From assembly GCA_022316685.1 (NCBI GenBank), contig JAKJHU010000108.1, positions 868,001 to 932,000 of the forward strand: DNA of 64,000 nt. The letters are read 5' to 3'. The stretch is from Progne subis subis (lineage: Eukaryota > Chordata > Aves > Passeriformes > Hirundinidae). The notes beneath the pieces are model-generated. The model was not told the DNA's origin. It did no database searches and saw only the letters and a list, made by a program, of their open reading frames with translations. Position 1 is the first letter of the stretch. The number at the start of each line of letters is the position of its first letter. The translations under genes were made by a program, and so were the position numbers. Positions 1 to 10,870 of this stretch are shown in pieces.

Positions 1-110
1 GAACATGGAGATCTGACCTTCACACTGAGCTGCTCCTTGTAAGCTGGAATCTCTCCTGGATTCCTGCTTTTCACGTATTTTGAGGTGTATTTTGGAAAAT
101 CAGAAAAAGT

Positions 111-447
111 GATCCCCTTTTTAGACCTGGATATTTCCTTTTTAGACCCAGAGATGCCTTTTTAGACCTAAAGATCCCTTTTTAGAACTAGAGATTCCTT
201 TTTAGACCTAGAGATTCCTTTTTAGACCTAGAGATCCTGTTTTAGACCTAGAGATCCTGTTTTAGACCTAGAGATTCCTTTTTAGACCTAGAGATCCTGT
301 TTTAGACCTAGTGATCCTGTTTTAGACCTAGAGATTCCTTTTTAGACCTAGAGATCCCTTTTTGGACCCAGAATTCTCTTTTCAGACCTAGCTGATCTCA
401 TTTTAGACCTAGAATTCCCTTTTTTAAACCCAGAGATCCCTCTTTAA
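111..447. repeat. 20-bp minisatellite, about 17 copies
   Basis: Tandem array whose unit reads roughly ctttttagacctagagattc. The ttagacc core recurs every 20 bases in strict register from 122 to about 362, then decays with small length changes to about 447. Two main unit variants differ in the link between cores (gattcctt against gatcctgt). Between 201 and 320 they run in the order A-B-B, A-B-B, giving a 60-bp higher-order period. No coding role is apparent. Confidence 0.95.
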
Positions 448-1519
448 ACACTTGCACATCAATCCCATCCCTCCAAGAGCGTTTCTATCCCAGAAGCATC
501 AACGCCAACAATCAGGAATTTATCCTGATGGAAAAAAACCCTCCCAAAGTCCAGGTGTGTCCATGCCCAGAGCCCTCAGCACGCTCCAGCTGAGAGCAGC
601 CGCTCTCCTCCACCATCCCAGCTTTCATTCCTGCTGGGAACGTGAGCAAACCGCGCAGGGAGGGAATTCTCTGCTGCTCCCCAAGAGCCAAACGTGCACA
701 AACACCCAGAAACGTGCATCCTCTGTGCCTTGGAGGTCCTGGGGAAGAGGCTTTTCTCCGTCCCAGCCTGAGAGGAATGAATTTTTTTGGGGTGGGAAAC
801 ATCTGCCCTTCGGTGGGGTTTGCACATGGCGCTCATAATGGGGCCCATTGTGCGCGCCACGAGCACAAACTGGGGAAATCAATAAAGCAGGAAAGCCTCC
901 GCTGCTGGATCGAATGCCAGCCATATCTAATGCCTCCAGGATGCCTTCGGAGCCCACCAGGTCCTGCCTGTTTGATGCCTTCGCTTCCCAGCTATCCCAA
1001 AAGGAAAAACCCAAGATATTAACTTTCCTTCACGGAAATGGCTGCTGAGAACGTAGAGCCGGGGAAAAGCTTCAGCTTGACTGACCTCAGCGTATCCATG
1101 GGATGTGTGGGATAAAGGAGAGTCCAGCACAGCGCTGTGGGAACGCCAGAGGGGTGGGATCCCACACTGCCACCCCAAAGGCGCCGCCAGCACCCCGTAA
1201 GGGGATGATGTTGCTGTGCTGCAACACAGCAACCCTCAGATGGGGGCAAAATCCATCCAAATTCTCCACTGTGGAAACCACCTCCATCATCCTACAGCAT
1301 GGAAAAAACAGGGATATTCCCAGCTAACTGAAAAGCAGGGAAGGGATTTAAAGGAACTTGGGAATCCCGTCCTTGTGCCACCAGTGCTGGGCACGGCCAC
1401 CGAGTGCCCAGGTCAGCCTTCTTCCCATGCAGGCTGGCACCAGGGGAAGGAGCTGCATTTCAAACCAGCACCAGCCTTTGCCAGAGGGGCTCAGAGCAGA
1501 ATAATGATGATGGGATTAA
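448..1519. other. Unique non-coding sequence, nothing recognised
   Basis: Roughly half-GC single-copy sequence. It carries several mutually overlapping open frames of up to about 130 codons on both strands. Overlap on both strands, no recognisable domain and low-complexity composition make coding unlikely. No transposon fragment was recognised. Confidence 0.5.
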
Positions 1520-1548
1520 GGGGGGGGGAAAAAAAAAAAAAAAAAAAA
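1520..1548. repeat. G9-A20 homopolymer junction
   Basis: Nine G residues run straight into twenty A residues. This is simple sequence, prone to length variation and sequencing error. No retroelement 3' end is recognisable upstream that would make it a poly(A) tail. Confidence 0.9.
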
Positions 1549-2331
1549 TCATAAAAAATGAAATTAAAAATCACACCTCGCTTCACAGTGGAAATTGGAC
1601 TCGGTTTGGAGCAAACCTGTTTAAATGCAACCCATTGTGAAGAGAAATTCTCCCTGGAGTCTGAGCTTCCAGCACGGCATTACTGCAGCTCCCCTCGCTC
1701 CTGAAATCCCCTGGAAAACTGCGGGGAAAGCAGCGTCCTGACAGGTCTGGCTGTGGAATGTGAATTTTTTGGGACAAGTCTCTGCAAGAGCTGCGGAGCT
1801 ACAGAGACAAAACCGCGGGCAGAGGGTGGCACAGGCAATCCCCTCCCAGCTCCTCCTCCTGATAAGGCAGGATCAGCAGTCTGGAGATACATTTTGGTTT
1901 CCCTTCTCCCCAAAAGCACATGTGCAGGTTCTGAGTAGCAGACAAAGGGAAACGAGTGCTGCTTTTTAAATTTTTTGTGGTGTTTCCCTCCTTTCTCCTC
2001 ATTTCCTCATCCCAGTAGCAAAAGGGGAAATTGAGGGGACAGACACAACCGAGTTTGCACTGAAGGGGAAGCAATAAAACCTTCCTATATGCAATAACAG
2101 CCTCTGCCACTCCTAAATATCCCCAAACCGCCAGAAATAAAGACTTTGGAAAAGGCTGGGGGCTCTTTTGGGGTTTTTGGTTTTGGGGTTTTTTTGCCCA
2201 CCCATGATAAAATGCAGTTTTCCTCCACACAGATTTAGAATTGAGTAAAAGTAGGAGTGAACATGATGAAAATTCTGTACCTTCTGCTCCTGAGATTCTC
2301 CTTTAACCTCATGTAGCATCCAGCAAACTTC
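1549..2331. other. Unique non-coding sequence
   Basis: Single-copy sequence ending in a T/G-rich patch near 2160-2195. No gene or repeat recognised. A 143-codon open frame on the minus strand (1799-2230) has no recognisable domain and is overlapped by other frames. Confidence 0.45.
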
Positions 2332-2400
2332 ATGGGATCATTCATGGTTGGAAAAGACCTTCCAAATCATCCAAATCCAATCATCAGCCAGCTGCTAAAA
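2332..2400 (-). mobile_element. CR1 LINE 3'-end fragment (short, diverged)
   Basis: The stretch contains ggttggaaaagacctt followed by aaatcatccaaatccaa. This is the antisense form of the avian CR1 3' end, whose sense strand reads about aaggtcccttccaaccc. Only about 70 bp is recognisable. In birds such 5'-truncated CR1 ends are the commonest interspersed repeats. Strand is given for the element's sense direction. Confidence 0.75.
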
Positions 2401-2499
2401 TAATAAAATCTTGTCAAATATTCTTTTTCTTTTATTCTTCTTATTCTTTCTCATTTCCCTTGGATTTATGGCATTTGTTGTGAAGCACCTGCACATCAA

Positions 2500-2702
2500 G
2501 GGTGAAAAGGGAGGTTTCATTCTGTGCCTGTAGTTTGTGGCACAAATTTAGGGAAAAGGGAGGTTTTATTCTGTGCCTGCAGTTTGTGGCACAAATTTAG
2601 GGAAAAGGGAGGTTTTATTCTGTGCCTGCAGTTTGTAGCACAGATTTAGGGAAAAGGGAGGTTTTATTCTGTGCCTGCAGTTTGTAGCACAGATTTAGGG
2701 AT
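2500..2702. repeat. 49-bp tandem repeat, 4 copies
   Basis: The word gggaaaagggaggttttatt recurs at 2551, 2600 and 2649, exactly 49 bases apart. A diverged first copy starts at 2500 with a 2-base insertion, and a truncated end reads agatttaggg twice at 2691-2708. The middle copies are nearly identical, suggesting recent duplication. The unit has no clear open frame or transposon identity. Confidence 0.93.
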
Positions 2703-2818
2703 TTAGGGACTCTGCCATGGGACGTGGGTGCTGTAGGGTGACAAACAGGCACTGCCATCCCATGGGAGAGTGTCCCTGCAGGTGTTTAGGAGAACACAAC
2801 CCCAGGGGTCTGATTTCA

Positions 2819-3080
2819 TGGACTCACAGAATATCCTGAGCGAGAAGAGACCCCACAAGGGTCATCCAGTCCCTTCACAATCCCCAAAATCCCATTCTGT
2901 CCCTTGCAGTTGTCCTGGTGGCCTTGGTGCCCATTCCCAGGGGAGCTGTTCAGTGCCTGACACACTCTGGGGAAGAATCTTTTCCTAAAATCCAACAAAA
3001 CCTCACTTGACTCACTGGCTCCAGTTGTTCCCCCCAGGTCCTTCACCTGGTCACAGAGAGATCAAATTTGTGTCCTTGGC
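2819..3080 (-). mobile_element. CR1 LINE 3' region, about 260 bp
   Basis: In order the fragment shows tcacagaatatcctgag, agaccccacaagggtcatc, a cattctgtcc block, ctctggggaagaatcttttcctaa, and a final ggtccttcacctggtcacagagag. This is the order of an avian CR1 3' end read antisense: the 3' terminus is at the left, and the part encoding the end of ORF2 is at the right. It is 5'-truncated and contains indels. The subfamily cannot be fixed by eye. Confidence 0.88.
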
Positions 3081-3743
3081 CTTTTGGGGCTTCCCATCCC
3101 AATCCTTCAGATGGAAAGCACAGTGACGTTAACTTTCATTTTTTCCTTGGAAAGGATTGTGCTGAGGAATTCCTAAAGGGAAGGGAGCAGCAGGATGTGG
3201 GACTGAAGCACTCAGGTGAAAAAAAACCCCAACCCCAGCACACTGCTGAGTTATTTGGGGGTGTAAAAACCTCCCCAAAGCGCCCTGACAATAAAAGACC
3301 GTGTTTTCCACGCTGTTAGGCTGCAGCGATGAGCTGGGGGGATTCGGAAAAGGGCCGTTCCTGTGTGAAAATCCAGTTGTGAGGGGCTGGGAGGCACAGC
3401 TGGACACAGCTGCACACAGCTGCGGGCTGGCACTGGAGCTGCAGCATTTCAGCAGTCAGCTCTGGCATGTGCACAGGAGGCCCGGCAAGGGGAAGTGCAG
3501 CTCGCTCCTGGGTGAGCCACATCCACCTTCTGCCACAGCTCCCAGCAGCTCCACGCTCCTCACTTCAGGCTCCTTCTTCCCCTTTCCTTTTGTACTCCTT
3601 TTCTGGATTTCATGGGGGAAAAAAAAATAAAAAAAAAATCCTCCCTTTTGACCCCTTTCTCCTGGCAAGTTTCCAAATGCTTTGAGCATCCGATGGGGCT
3701 CTCAGTATCACCACAGGCTGGGGTGGATAAATCCCACAGCTCC
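3081..3743. other. Unique sequence flanking the large minisatellite
   Basis: Single-copy stretch with a short tandem gctg-rich patch (about 3400-3430) and an A-rich patch at 3617-3640. No gene recognised. Confidence 0.45.
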
Positions 3744-4566
3744 CAGATGTTCAGAGGGGAGAATGCTGCTGCTCCCCAATCCTTTCCATACTCCCAAACC
3801 AGTTCCAGAATAGGGAGAATGCTGCTGCTCCCCAATCCTTTCAATTCTTTCATTTTCCTGCTCCCTAAACCATCCCAGAAGGGAGAGAAGCTGCTGCTCC
3901 TCAAACCTTTCCATGCTCTCAAACCAGTCGTAGAAGGGGGAAAAGCTACTGCTCTCCCAACCTTTCCATTCTCCCAAAACCTTCCATGCTCTCCAACCTT
4001 TCCATGCTCCCAAACCACTCCCAGAAGGGAGAGAATGCTGCTGCTCCCTGAACATTTCCATGCTTCCGAACATTTCCATGCTTCCAAACCAGTTCCACAA
4101 TGGGGAGAAGCTGCTGCTCCCCAAACTTTTCCATGCTTCCAAACCACTCCCAGAAGGGAGAGAATGCTGCTGCTCCCTGAACATTTCCATGCTTCCGAAC
4201 ATTTCCATGCTTCCAAACCAGTTCCACAATGGGGAGAAGCTGCTGCTCCCCAAACTTTTCCATGCTTCCAAACTTTTCCATGCTTCCAAACCACTCCCAG
4301 AAGGGAGAGAATGCTGCTGCTCCCTGAACATTTCCATGCTTCTGAACATTTCCGTGCTTCCAAACCACTCCCAAGACGGGGAGAAGCTGCTGCTCCTCCA
4401 GCCTTTCCATGCTCCCAAAACTTTCTATCGTCCCAAAATGTTTCCATGCTCTCCAACCTTTCCATACTCTCAAACCAGTCCCAGAATGGGAAGAAGCTGC
4501 TGCTCTCCCAACCTCTCCATGCTCCCAAACCTTTCCATGCTCCCAAACCAGCCCCAGAATGCTGCA
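3744..4566. repeat. Complex minisatellite with 18-bp and 129/147-bp periods
   Basis: The array is built from two elements. One is a block carrying gagaangctgctgctcc, seen about eleven times. The other is an 18-bp module reading about tttccatgcttccaaact, present in one or two copies per block. In the centre the word ccagaaggga starts at 4021, 4150 and 4297. The spacings are 129 and 147 bases, the second being 129 plus one extra 18-bp module. The outer copies (3744-4010 and 4380-4566) are more diverged, so expansion seems centred on 4020-4370. All periods are multiples of three, so long frames stay open on both strands. The plus frame starts at ATG 3612 and runs to 4598; the minus frame starts at an ATG ending at 4756 and runs down to 3560. 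These predicted polypeptides are purely repetitive and I do not call them genes. Confidence 0.95.
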
Positions 4567-5177
4567 TCTGTTCTATCTTCCTGATCTTCGTGACGTAAGC
4601 GGACACACAGATATTTGGAATGAACAACTGCTTGGAAGGGTTTTTGTATTTGCACAAGAAGCAAGGTCCCAGCAGAGCAGGGGAATGAGGGTAAAGGCAG
4701 ATTAGGGTCCGGCCCACCACATGGAACAGGAGCATCTGGGCAAAATATCCATTCATTGTCACCAAGACAGCAGCAAACCCTCAGGAAGTGGCATCTTGTG
4801 AGCACTCATTTCTTTAGGAAGCACGTGAGGTACCCAGTGGTTGCTGGAACGGTTGACAAACACCAAAACAAATCAGCCTTCCTCCACTACAAGCCACCAG
4901 CTCTCCATCACCAACAGACCTGATGCTCAAGAGATCTTTAACCAGGACCCAACAAACCCTAAATTTGCTCCAGAATGGCTCTGCTGCCCAACAAAGCCTC
5001 ATTCAGCCGCTTGCCCGCGGGGCGACGCAGCGCCACGGCCAACGGTAAAAAACCAAAATAAATGTATTTTAGTGCCGGCCTCTGGCCAGATCTCCGAGTC
5101 AGTAAAACGGGGAAAGCAAAGTGGGCTGGCTGAAGAGGCTGTTTGAACTCTGCCCACTCACAAGGTGGTGCTTCCCT
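4567..5177. other. Unique sequence with a short CpG cluster
   Basis: Single-copy sequence to the right of the minisatellite. A compact CpG cluster lies at about 5008-5045 (cgcttgcccgcggggcgacg and following). No transcript or repeat signature was recognised. Confidence 0.4.
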
Positions 5178-5206
5178 GGAGGATGAGGAGGAGGAGGAGG
5201 AAGAGC
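5178..5206. repeat. GGA/GAG triplet-repeat tract
   Basis: A purine run, gaggatgaggaggaggaggagg with aagagcag following. It is simple sequence of about 29 bp. Confidence 0.85.
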
Positions 5207-6850
5207 AGCAGAGCCCCAGCTCCCTGCTGAAGGCAGCACCAGAAGCTCAGAGGTAAAGCAAAAGGAACTCACCAGGCTGACATCTGAAGGGTTAACGGGA
5301 TTTAAGCTTTGATCTCCCAAGAAAACACGCTGAAAACGTAGCCCAAGGCGCGCTCACCATTTTGTTTGCCTGTAAAACAATGCAATTTGATTTTTGTTGG
5401 CTTGTTGTTTTTAAGTGGAACCTCATGGGTGTTCTGTTAAATTCAGCCCACAAAAGCAATTTGTGTCATTTTAATGCAGCTCCTGTGCTAGAAATGTTTG
5501 TTTTTAAATGCAAGTTTTATTGTTTTCAGTGTTGGCACATTAAAAGCTCGATCAATGAAGAAAAAGCAATTCATGATGTCGCCCTTCAAAATTCCAGCCT
5601 TATCTACCCCATAAATTGGGGCAAATTTGAAAGTGTGAGGAGCAACACGAGCTCATTCTTTTGGAATATAAAAAGAATAATTCCAGATCTTCTCTGCTTT
5701 GACCTGCCCATAATCCTTCATCTGTCTTAATATTTCCAGGAGAGTCAGGCTGAGATACAGCTCTGGGACAGAGGATGGAGCAGAGCTTTCTTTGATTTGT
5801 TACTGTGGCACTTCTATTTCAGTGCAGGCATCACTTTTAAAATGGAAGGGAAGCCTTCTTTCTGCAGGAAACATCCAAATCTTGACCAGATAGGAAGCGT
5901 TTGGGCACAGATTGAAACAATTCTCCCCAAAATGGGGACAACTCCTGCAAAAAGGGTCAGAACCTGCAGAACCTCCCTCAGGTCTGTCTCCTGATCTGCT
6001 ACTGGCTTTCCATTTAGCCTTGTACAATTCCTTCTACCTCTCAGGGCCTCCTCTCCCCACCTTTACCCAGGGGACAGCGCTACCATGGGTTTCTTGCTCT
6101 CTGATATTTGAAACACGCTCAGAGATTCCTCAGATGGGGGCGGGAGAAAGAAATCGTTATTGTTATATTTTTATAGCCCCGTTTCTCCCTGCAGGGTCCC
6201 GGAGGTATTTTTAAGTCTCCATAGTCTTGGGCAGCAAAGAAGGAGCAAAGAACAATCAGAGTAAATTTGCAGGAGCGGGAGCTGGGCATGGATGATCCTT
6301 GTGGATCCCTCCCAGCTCAGGGCATTCCGTGATTCTCTGCCTGATCATTGGGTGTGGAGCTGCCACTTCCATTTCCCCCAAAACATCCCCTCCTGGTTTC
6401 ATTTTCCCCTTGAAGAGGTTGGCATTACGAGCAGGAACAGGGATAGTGTCAGGTACGGCTCTGCATGCCTTCACACCTCATGAAATCCCATCCAGAATGG
6501 TAAAATTAATGAGGAAAATTGCCTACTGCAGCAATTTCTGAAATAGCTGTAAATGTTTTATTGCCCAAGCATATGCAACAGCAGCTTTAGCAAACATGCT
6601 CCAGCGAGTGTGGATGGAGAAAGGACACAACAGGATCTTTTGGAGAAGCAGACAGCCATGGCCAGACTCTATTTCTAAATAAATTCGCATTAATCAGCTG
6701 ATGGCTGCACAGCTTCCTGTAGCAAACCACGCTCAGCAAAGACATTCCCGTTGTATCTCCTCAGTTTCCTGATAATGCCACCAGACTGGCATTTTTCAGA
6801 ATAATAAACGTGCCTCAAAATCAGATCGGGTTTGGGCTGACACCCCTAAT
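5207..6850. other. Unique, partly AT-rich sequence
   Basis: The 5360-5730 part is AT-rich and looks conserved in texture. It contains an open frame from ATG 5380 to 5730 on the plus strand (116 codons) with no recognisable domain. The remainder to 6850 shows no repeat and no gene I can name. Confidence 0.4.
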
Positions 6851-7500
6851 AAAGTCTTCAGGGAAGTGAGCACTTGCTCGGAGCTCCCACCAGCAGTGGA
6901 ATTATTTCGTTTGGGTCAAACGTGTCTCTGCTTGAGAAATAAAAGAGAAGCGACTGCCTGGCAAATTTGGGGGTTCTGGACCAGCCCGCAGCAGGAGGGG
7001 CTCCATCCCAGTCGCCATGGCTGCACAAGTGGGGTCATTTGTCCGCCCTGCCCGCCCAGGGCCACTCCAGCCAGGCAGGCAGGGGACACCCTTTGAGCGC
7101 CCGAGCAAGCTTCCCAAACCATCCCCAAACTCACTGTTGGTGACGATGTGTCCCAAGGAGCCGCAGGGAAGGGCACCGCAGAGCGCTGAAGGTCAGGTAA
7201 GGGCACCCAAGCAGCCTGGCGACCCCGTGCTGCGGCCGCACCTTGGCGTCCACCACCTGCCCCTGCCGCCAGCCCACGAGCGGGGACAAAGCGCCAGGGT
7301 GCCTCTGAGGAGGCGGCAGGAGTGAGGGATTTGGAAAGCCCTCGAGAGACACTCGCTGCGGGAGCAGAAGGGAAAGCACAGGGCTGAAGTGGCCGCTCTA
7401 CACCCTGCAAAGAAGATTTGTACCCGAGGGGTGCAGAGCACCAGGAGTTCCCCGTTTATCTGGCCCAGGGTGCTCAAAGCTTTTGGCATCTTGCAAGCTC
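6851..7500. other. GC-richer patch with moderate CpG density
   Basis: The part from about 7140 to 7330 is the densest, with gctgcggccgcacc at about 7230 and several further CpGs. Overlapping open frames up to 164 codons on the minus strand have no recognisable domain. This could be a weak CpG island or simply GC-rich intergenic sequence. Confidence 0.3.
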
Positions 7501-7853
7501 AGCTCAGAGCTGCAGAACTTATTCCTTAGACCAGCGAGTAGCTGGGGATAACTCATCTATATGCTGGAAGTGGCTCCCAGAAAACATTTGCTAAATAATT
7601 TAGGAACAAAACTCAGCGATGATAATAAAAATAAAATGCAAGGAGTTTGCTCCCAGATGAGCTGCAAACACAAAACAGCAATAAGTCTATCAAATGAACT
7701 CACCTAGTGCTACTCTCATATTCCCTACCATCCTCCCAATCCTGATTCTCCTCTGATTCAGCAGCTTTCCTCCTTTTGGCATTTCTGGCTGGCAGGGCTG
7801 GATGTACTTGGTTGGAATTCAATACCACGAGGGGGTTTAGTAACTGAAAGCTG

Positions 7854-7906
7854 CCTTTCTTTTCTTTTCTTTTTTTTTCCCCTTCCTTTTTTCCCCTCCT
7901 CTCTTC
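7854..7906. repeat. Polypyrimidine tract, about 53 nt
   Basis: An almost pure C/T run, cctttctttt through cccctcctctcttc, ending in cag at 7906-7908. It resembles the polypyrimidine tract of a splice acceptor. A donor-like gaggtaaac follows at 7919-7927. It may equally be plain simple sequence. Confidence 0.8.
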
Positions 7907-7923
7907 AGCAGCTCACAGGAGGT

Positions 7924-10846
7924 AAACAAAAGTTTAGAAGGGTGCCCTGCATGATTAAGGTCGGTCAAGTTTAAACTGCTTCAGCCCTCCTCAGGTTCCA
8001 CCAGTAAAAGTCAAAAGCTTCCTTTTACGTTCTTCAATTAAATTAAAAGAGGAAAAATGAAACTGGTGTTTGAAATCTCTGGGTCAGCTGAAAAATACGA
8101 GAGCAGAGCCCTTGCCAAGGGTGCTGTAACATCCAGCAGGGGCCTGTCCCAGGTGCTGTGCAAAAGCACATTGCCTAAGCCAGGCCTGGGCTCCCAGTAA
8201 AGCTCTCAATGATGCACAGCAAGGAAGAGGAGAACGAGACCAAGGAAATGAGCACCGAGCTGGAATTCACTCGCTGGCCCCTCTCCAAGCCAAGGCTGGG
8301 CTCTGTGTGTTACTTTTCAGATCAATGTCACACGGGGGCCTTCAGCCAGACCCTGCTTTCCCATGGATGGACAGCCACGGTCATGGTCCCTTCTGGAACC
8401 ATCCCTCCATCCTCAAACCCAGCTTTCAGAATCACTGCAAAGAGGGGAGAGAAATATTAACGGCCAGGAGACAGATGGTGCCATAATAAAATCCTCTCCT
8501 TCTCTTTCTTACTTTTTTCCCCATTGCTTTTGCTTTTCAGGACAGCTCCCCCAAAAGCAGATCGTGCTTGCTCTCCACGTGTTCATTTTGTGCCTGCTAG
8601 ATGATCCAAAGGGAGGGCTGAAAACCTCTCAGAGCTGATGGCACTAATCTGATGACCTGAGGAAGCTCAAACCAAGAACCAGTTACTAGGAAATAAAGAC
8701 AAACCATGGCTGCTCTCCAAAAGAACTCATAAATCTAAACATCTCCCGCTTGCTCTCCTGTAACAGCTCTAATATTTCTTCTGCTTTTACCTTGTGAAGG
8801 CTGTTCATTATTACTTTCACCTCTTAGCCTCTCTCAGGATGTCAGCTCCATCTACCACAGCATATCTGGAGTGAATCTCAGCAAGCACTGCTCAGGTGCT
8901 CACTTCTCCCCTCCTCCTGAATTCTCATACTTGACACAACCCTTCAGAATATATAGAATTTTTTTTTTTTTTTTCCAATCAGCACTGCTGCAGTCTCCTC
9001 ACCTCTTGACTTTTTTTTTTTTTTCCCCTCTGCCTCTCCATCCTCAATCACTCTCTGCTCATCCTTAATTTCATTCTTACCTTGGAATTACTGAGAGTGA
9101 TACAAAGGGATGATGATGCCTCATTTTGCTTAGTAATGGTTTTGCTGAACATCTCAGCCTCCACTTCAGCTGGCACATTAGCAACCAGAGAATAAACTCT
9201 AATTGTTTTGACACTTCACCACTTGCCAACGCTGAGCACAGGTAGGGCTGAAGGCTGCAGCGCTCAGCTCCGCTTCGAGGAGCAGAGAATCCCAGCCTTT
9301 GTTGACTCGTACTTGGCTTCTCCCGTACAAATGTTTTCTGAGCTCCTTTCATCTTCCCCTCGCCGCTGCTGAGCATGTCATTTCCCATTCCCTGTTATTC
9401 AACAGCCTTTATATTCACACGCAGCCCAATTTTCTGCCAATATCATCTTTTCATTTATGTCAACTGGATTACATGTTGCTCCTACCTGCCTCCGAGTTAC
9501 CGCTCATTTTCTGTGTCAGGTGAAGTTATCTCACAGCACACAGAGCGGGTTTTATTCCACAATTGCATTCCTTTATGCCATCAAATTGCTTGCCACAGAG
9601 CAGGCTGCAATTCTCCTCTGGTGTAAAGCTCATCAAGACAAAATAGAAAGATGGGAGCTGGCACTGAGGGTTCTGCTCAGCTGTTCCTCCAGCACGAGCC
9701 TTTTTCCAGGAATTATAGGAACACACATCGCTGAGGAGGATTCTAACACTTGTGGGATGAATAACCTGTCACCAGGTGAGGCTTTCTCTCTTGTCACATT
9801 AATTAGCACTCGTCTCCTTCCTTTAAACATAATCCTTCCAAGACTCCCAGCCCTATTTATTTATTTTTTTCCCCTCGGAGTTGGGTGTTCTCCCTCCACG
9901 CTCGGGGCTGGCGTCAGTAGATGGCACTGTGACATTCGCTCTTCCAGCTCCCTTTTTGTTCAGCCCACGAGCAGAGGAGCTTTGAGTTTTCACTAAATTT
10001 TTGTCTGTGTGTGTGTATTATAATTAGTTTTTGTTTATGCAAGGTTCTGGAGTCCTTCGGGAGCAAACTGTGGAAGCAGGGAGATAATTTGCTTTTCTGC
10101 TTTCGCCCCGCTGTCTGATTGAGGTCAGTTCTTGAGCCAGAAGCAGTCTCTGGGTACCAGGCGCTGAGGTGGTGCTGAGATTCCTAGGAGAAGGGATTAT
10201 CCTGCGTGTTATTCCACCACTCTCGCTCCGAGGCTGCCTCACCAGACTGAACAGGGCGATTAAAGCGGGGATGCAGGGGCAGCGCCCTCCGGCAGCTCAG
10301 CAACCCCCGGTGCCCAGCTCTTCTTGTCTCCTGACTGCAGAACCCTGGGGCCTCCTTGGGAGAGGACTCTGCCCTCCAGAGAACGGCACACACCAGTGGA
10401 AACCCATCCTTGGAGTCCTTTGGGTGAATTCCTAGCGTTGGGAACCCAAAGTACAAACCCGGGACTCATTAGCGAGCCCTGAAGTTCAAAATCTGATTAT
10501 TTGCAGAGATCTAGGCTGGGGTTAGTCCAACACATCCAAAACCTGTGGAATGTCAAGACAAAAAGGACTCAAAAAATAATAAAATTCAGTATCAAAATAT
10601 GAAATTAAAAGCTTCCCATTTAGCTTAGTCTACACCATCGGTGTCAAATGCAAGTTTTTTGCTGTCTTTTTGGAGGGAGAAAATAACAAACATTGTTCAT
10701 TTTTATCCGTGCTTAAGATTCTTGATCTGATGATACCTGGAAACCTCGGTGAAGGCACAAAGCCTTCAAGTGCTTTTCAAACAGGAGATAATAAATGGAT
10801 TTAGATGAAGATGTTATCAACTGATTTCACAAAAACCCTTCTCATT
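7924..10846. other. Unique non-coding sequence with T-runs
   Basis: Mostly single-copy sequence. Simple tracts are T16 at 8959-8974, T14 at 9011-9024 and a (TG)6 at about 10005-10017. A 179-codon plus-strand open frame (9457-9996) has no recognised domain and overlaps antisense frames, so I do not call it. No transposon fragment was recognised. Confidence 0.45.
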
Positions 10847-10870
10847 AAAAAAAAAAAAAAAGAAAAAAAA
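10847..10870. repeat. A-rich homopolymer (A15-G-A8)
   Basis: Near-pure A run with one G interruption. No retroelement end is recognisable beside it. Confidence 0.9.

Noticed and set aside
3560..4756. 398-codon minus-strand frame and 329-codon plus-strand frame as genes
   Set aside because: Both lie on the minisatellite, both are repetitive, and they overlap antisense to each other. Multiple-of-three unit lengths explain the openness. No domain is recognised.
9457..9996. 179-codon plus frame with a WCKAHQDKIERW-like string, possibly transposon or retrovirus derived
   Set aside because: No second motif in order, no LTRs or other element features nearby, and overlapping frames on both strands.
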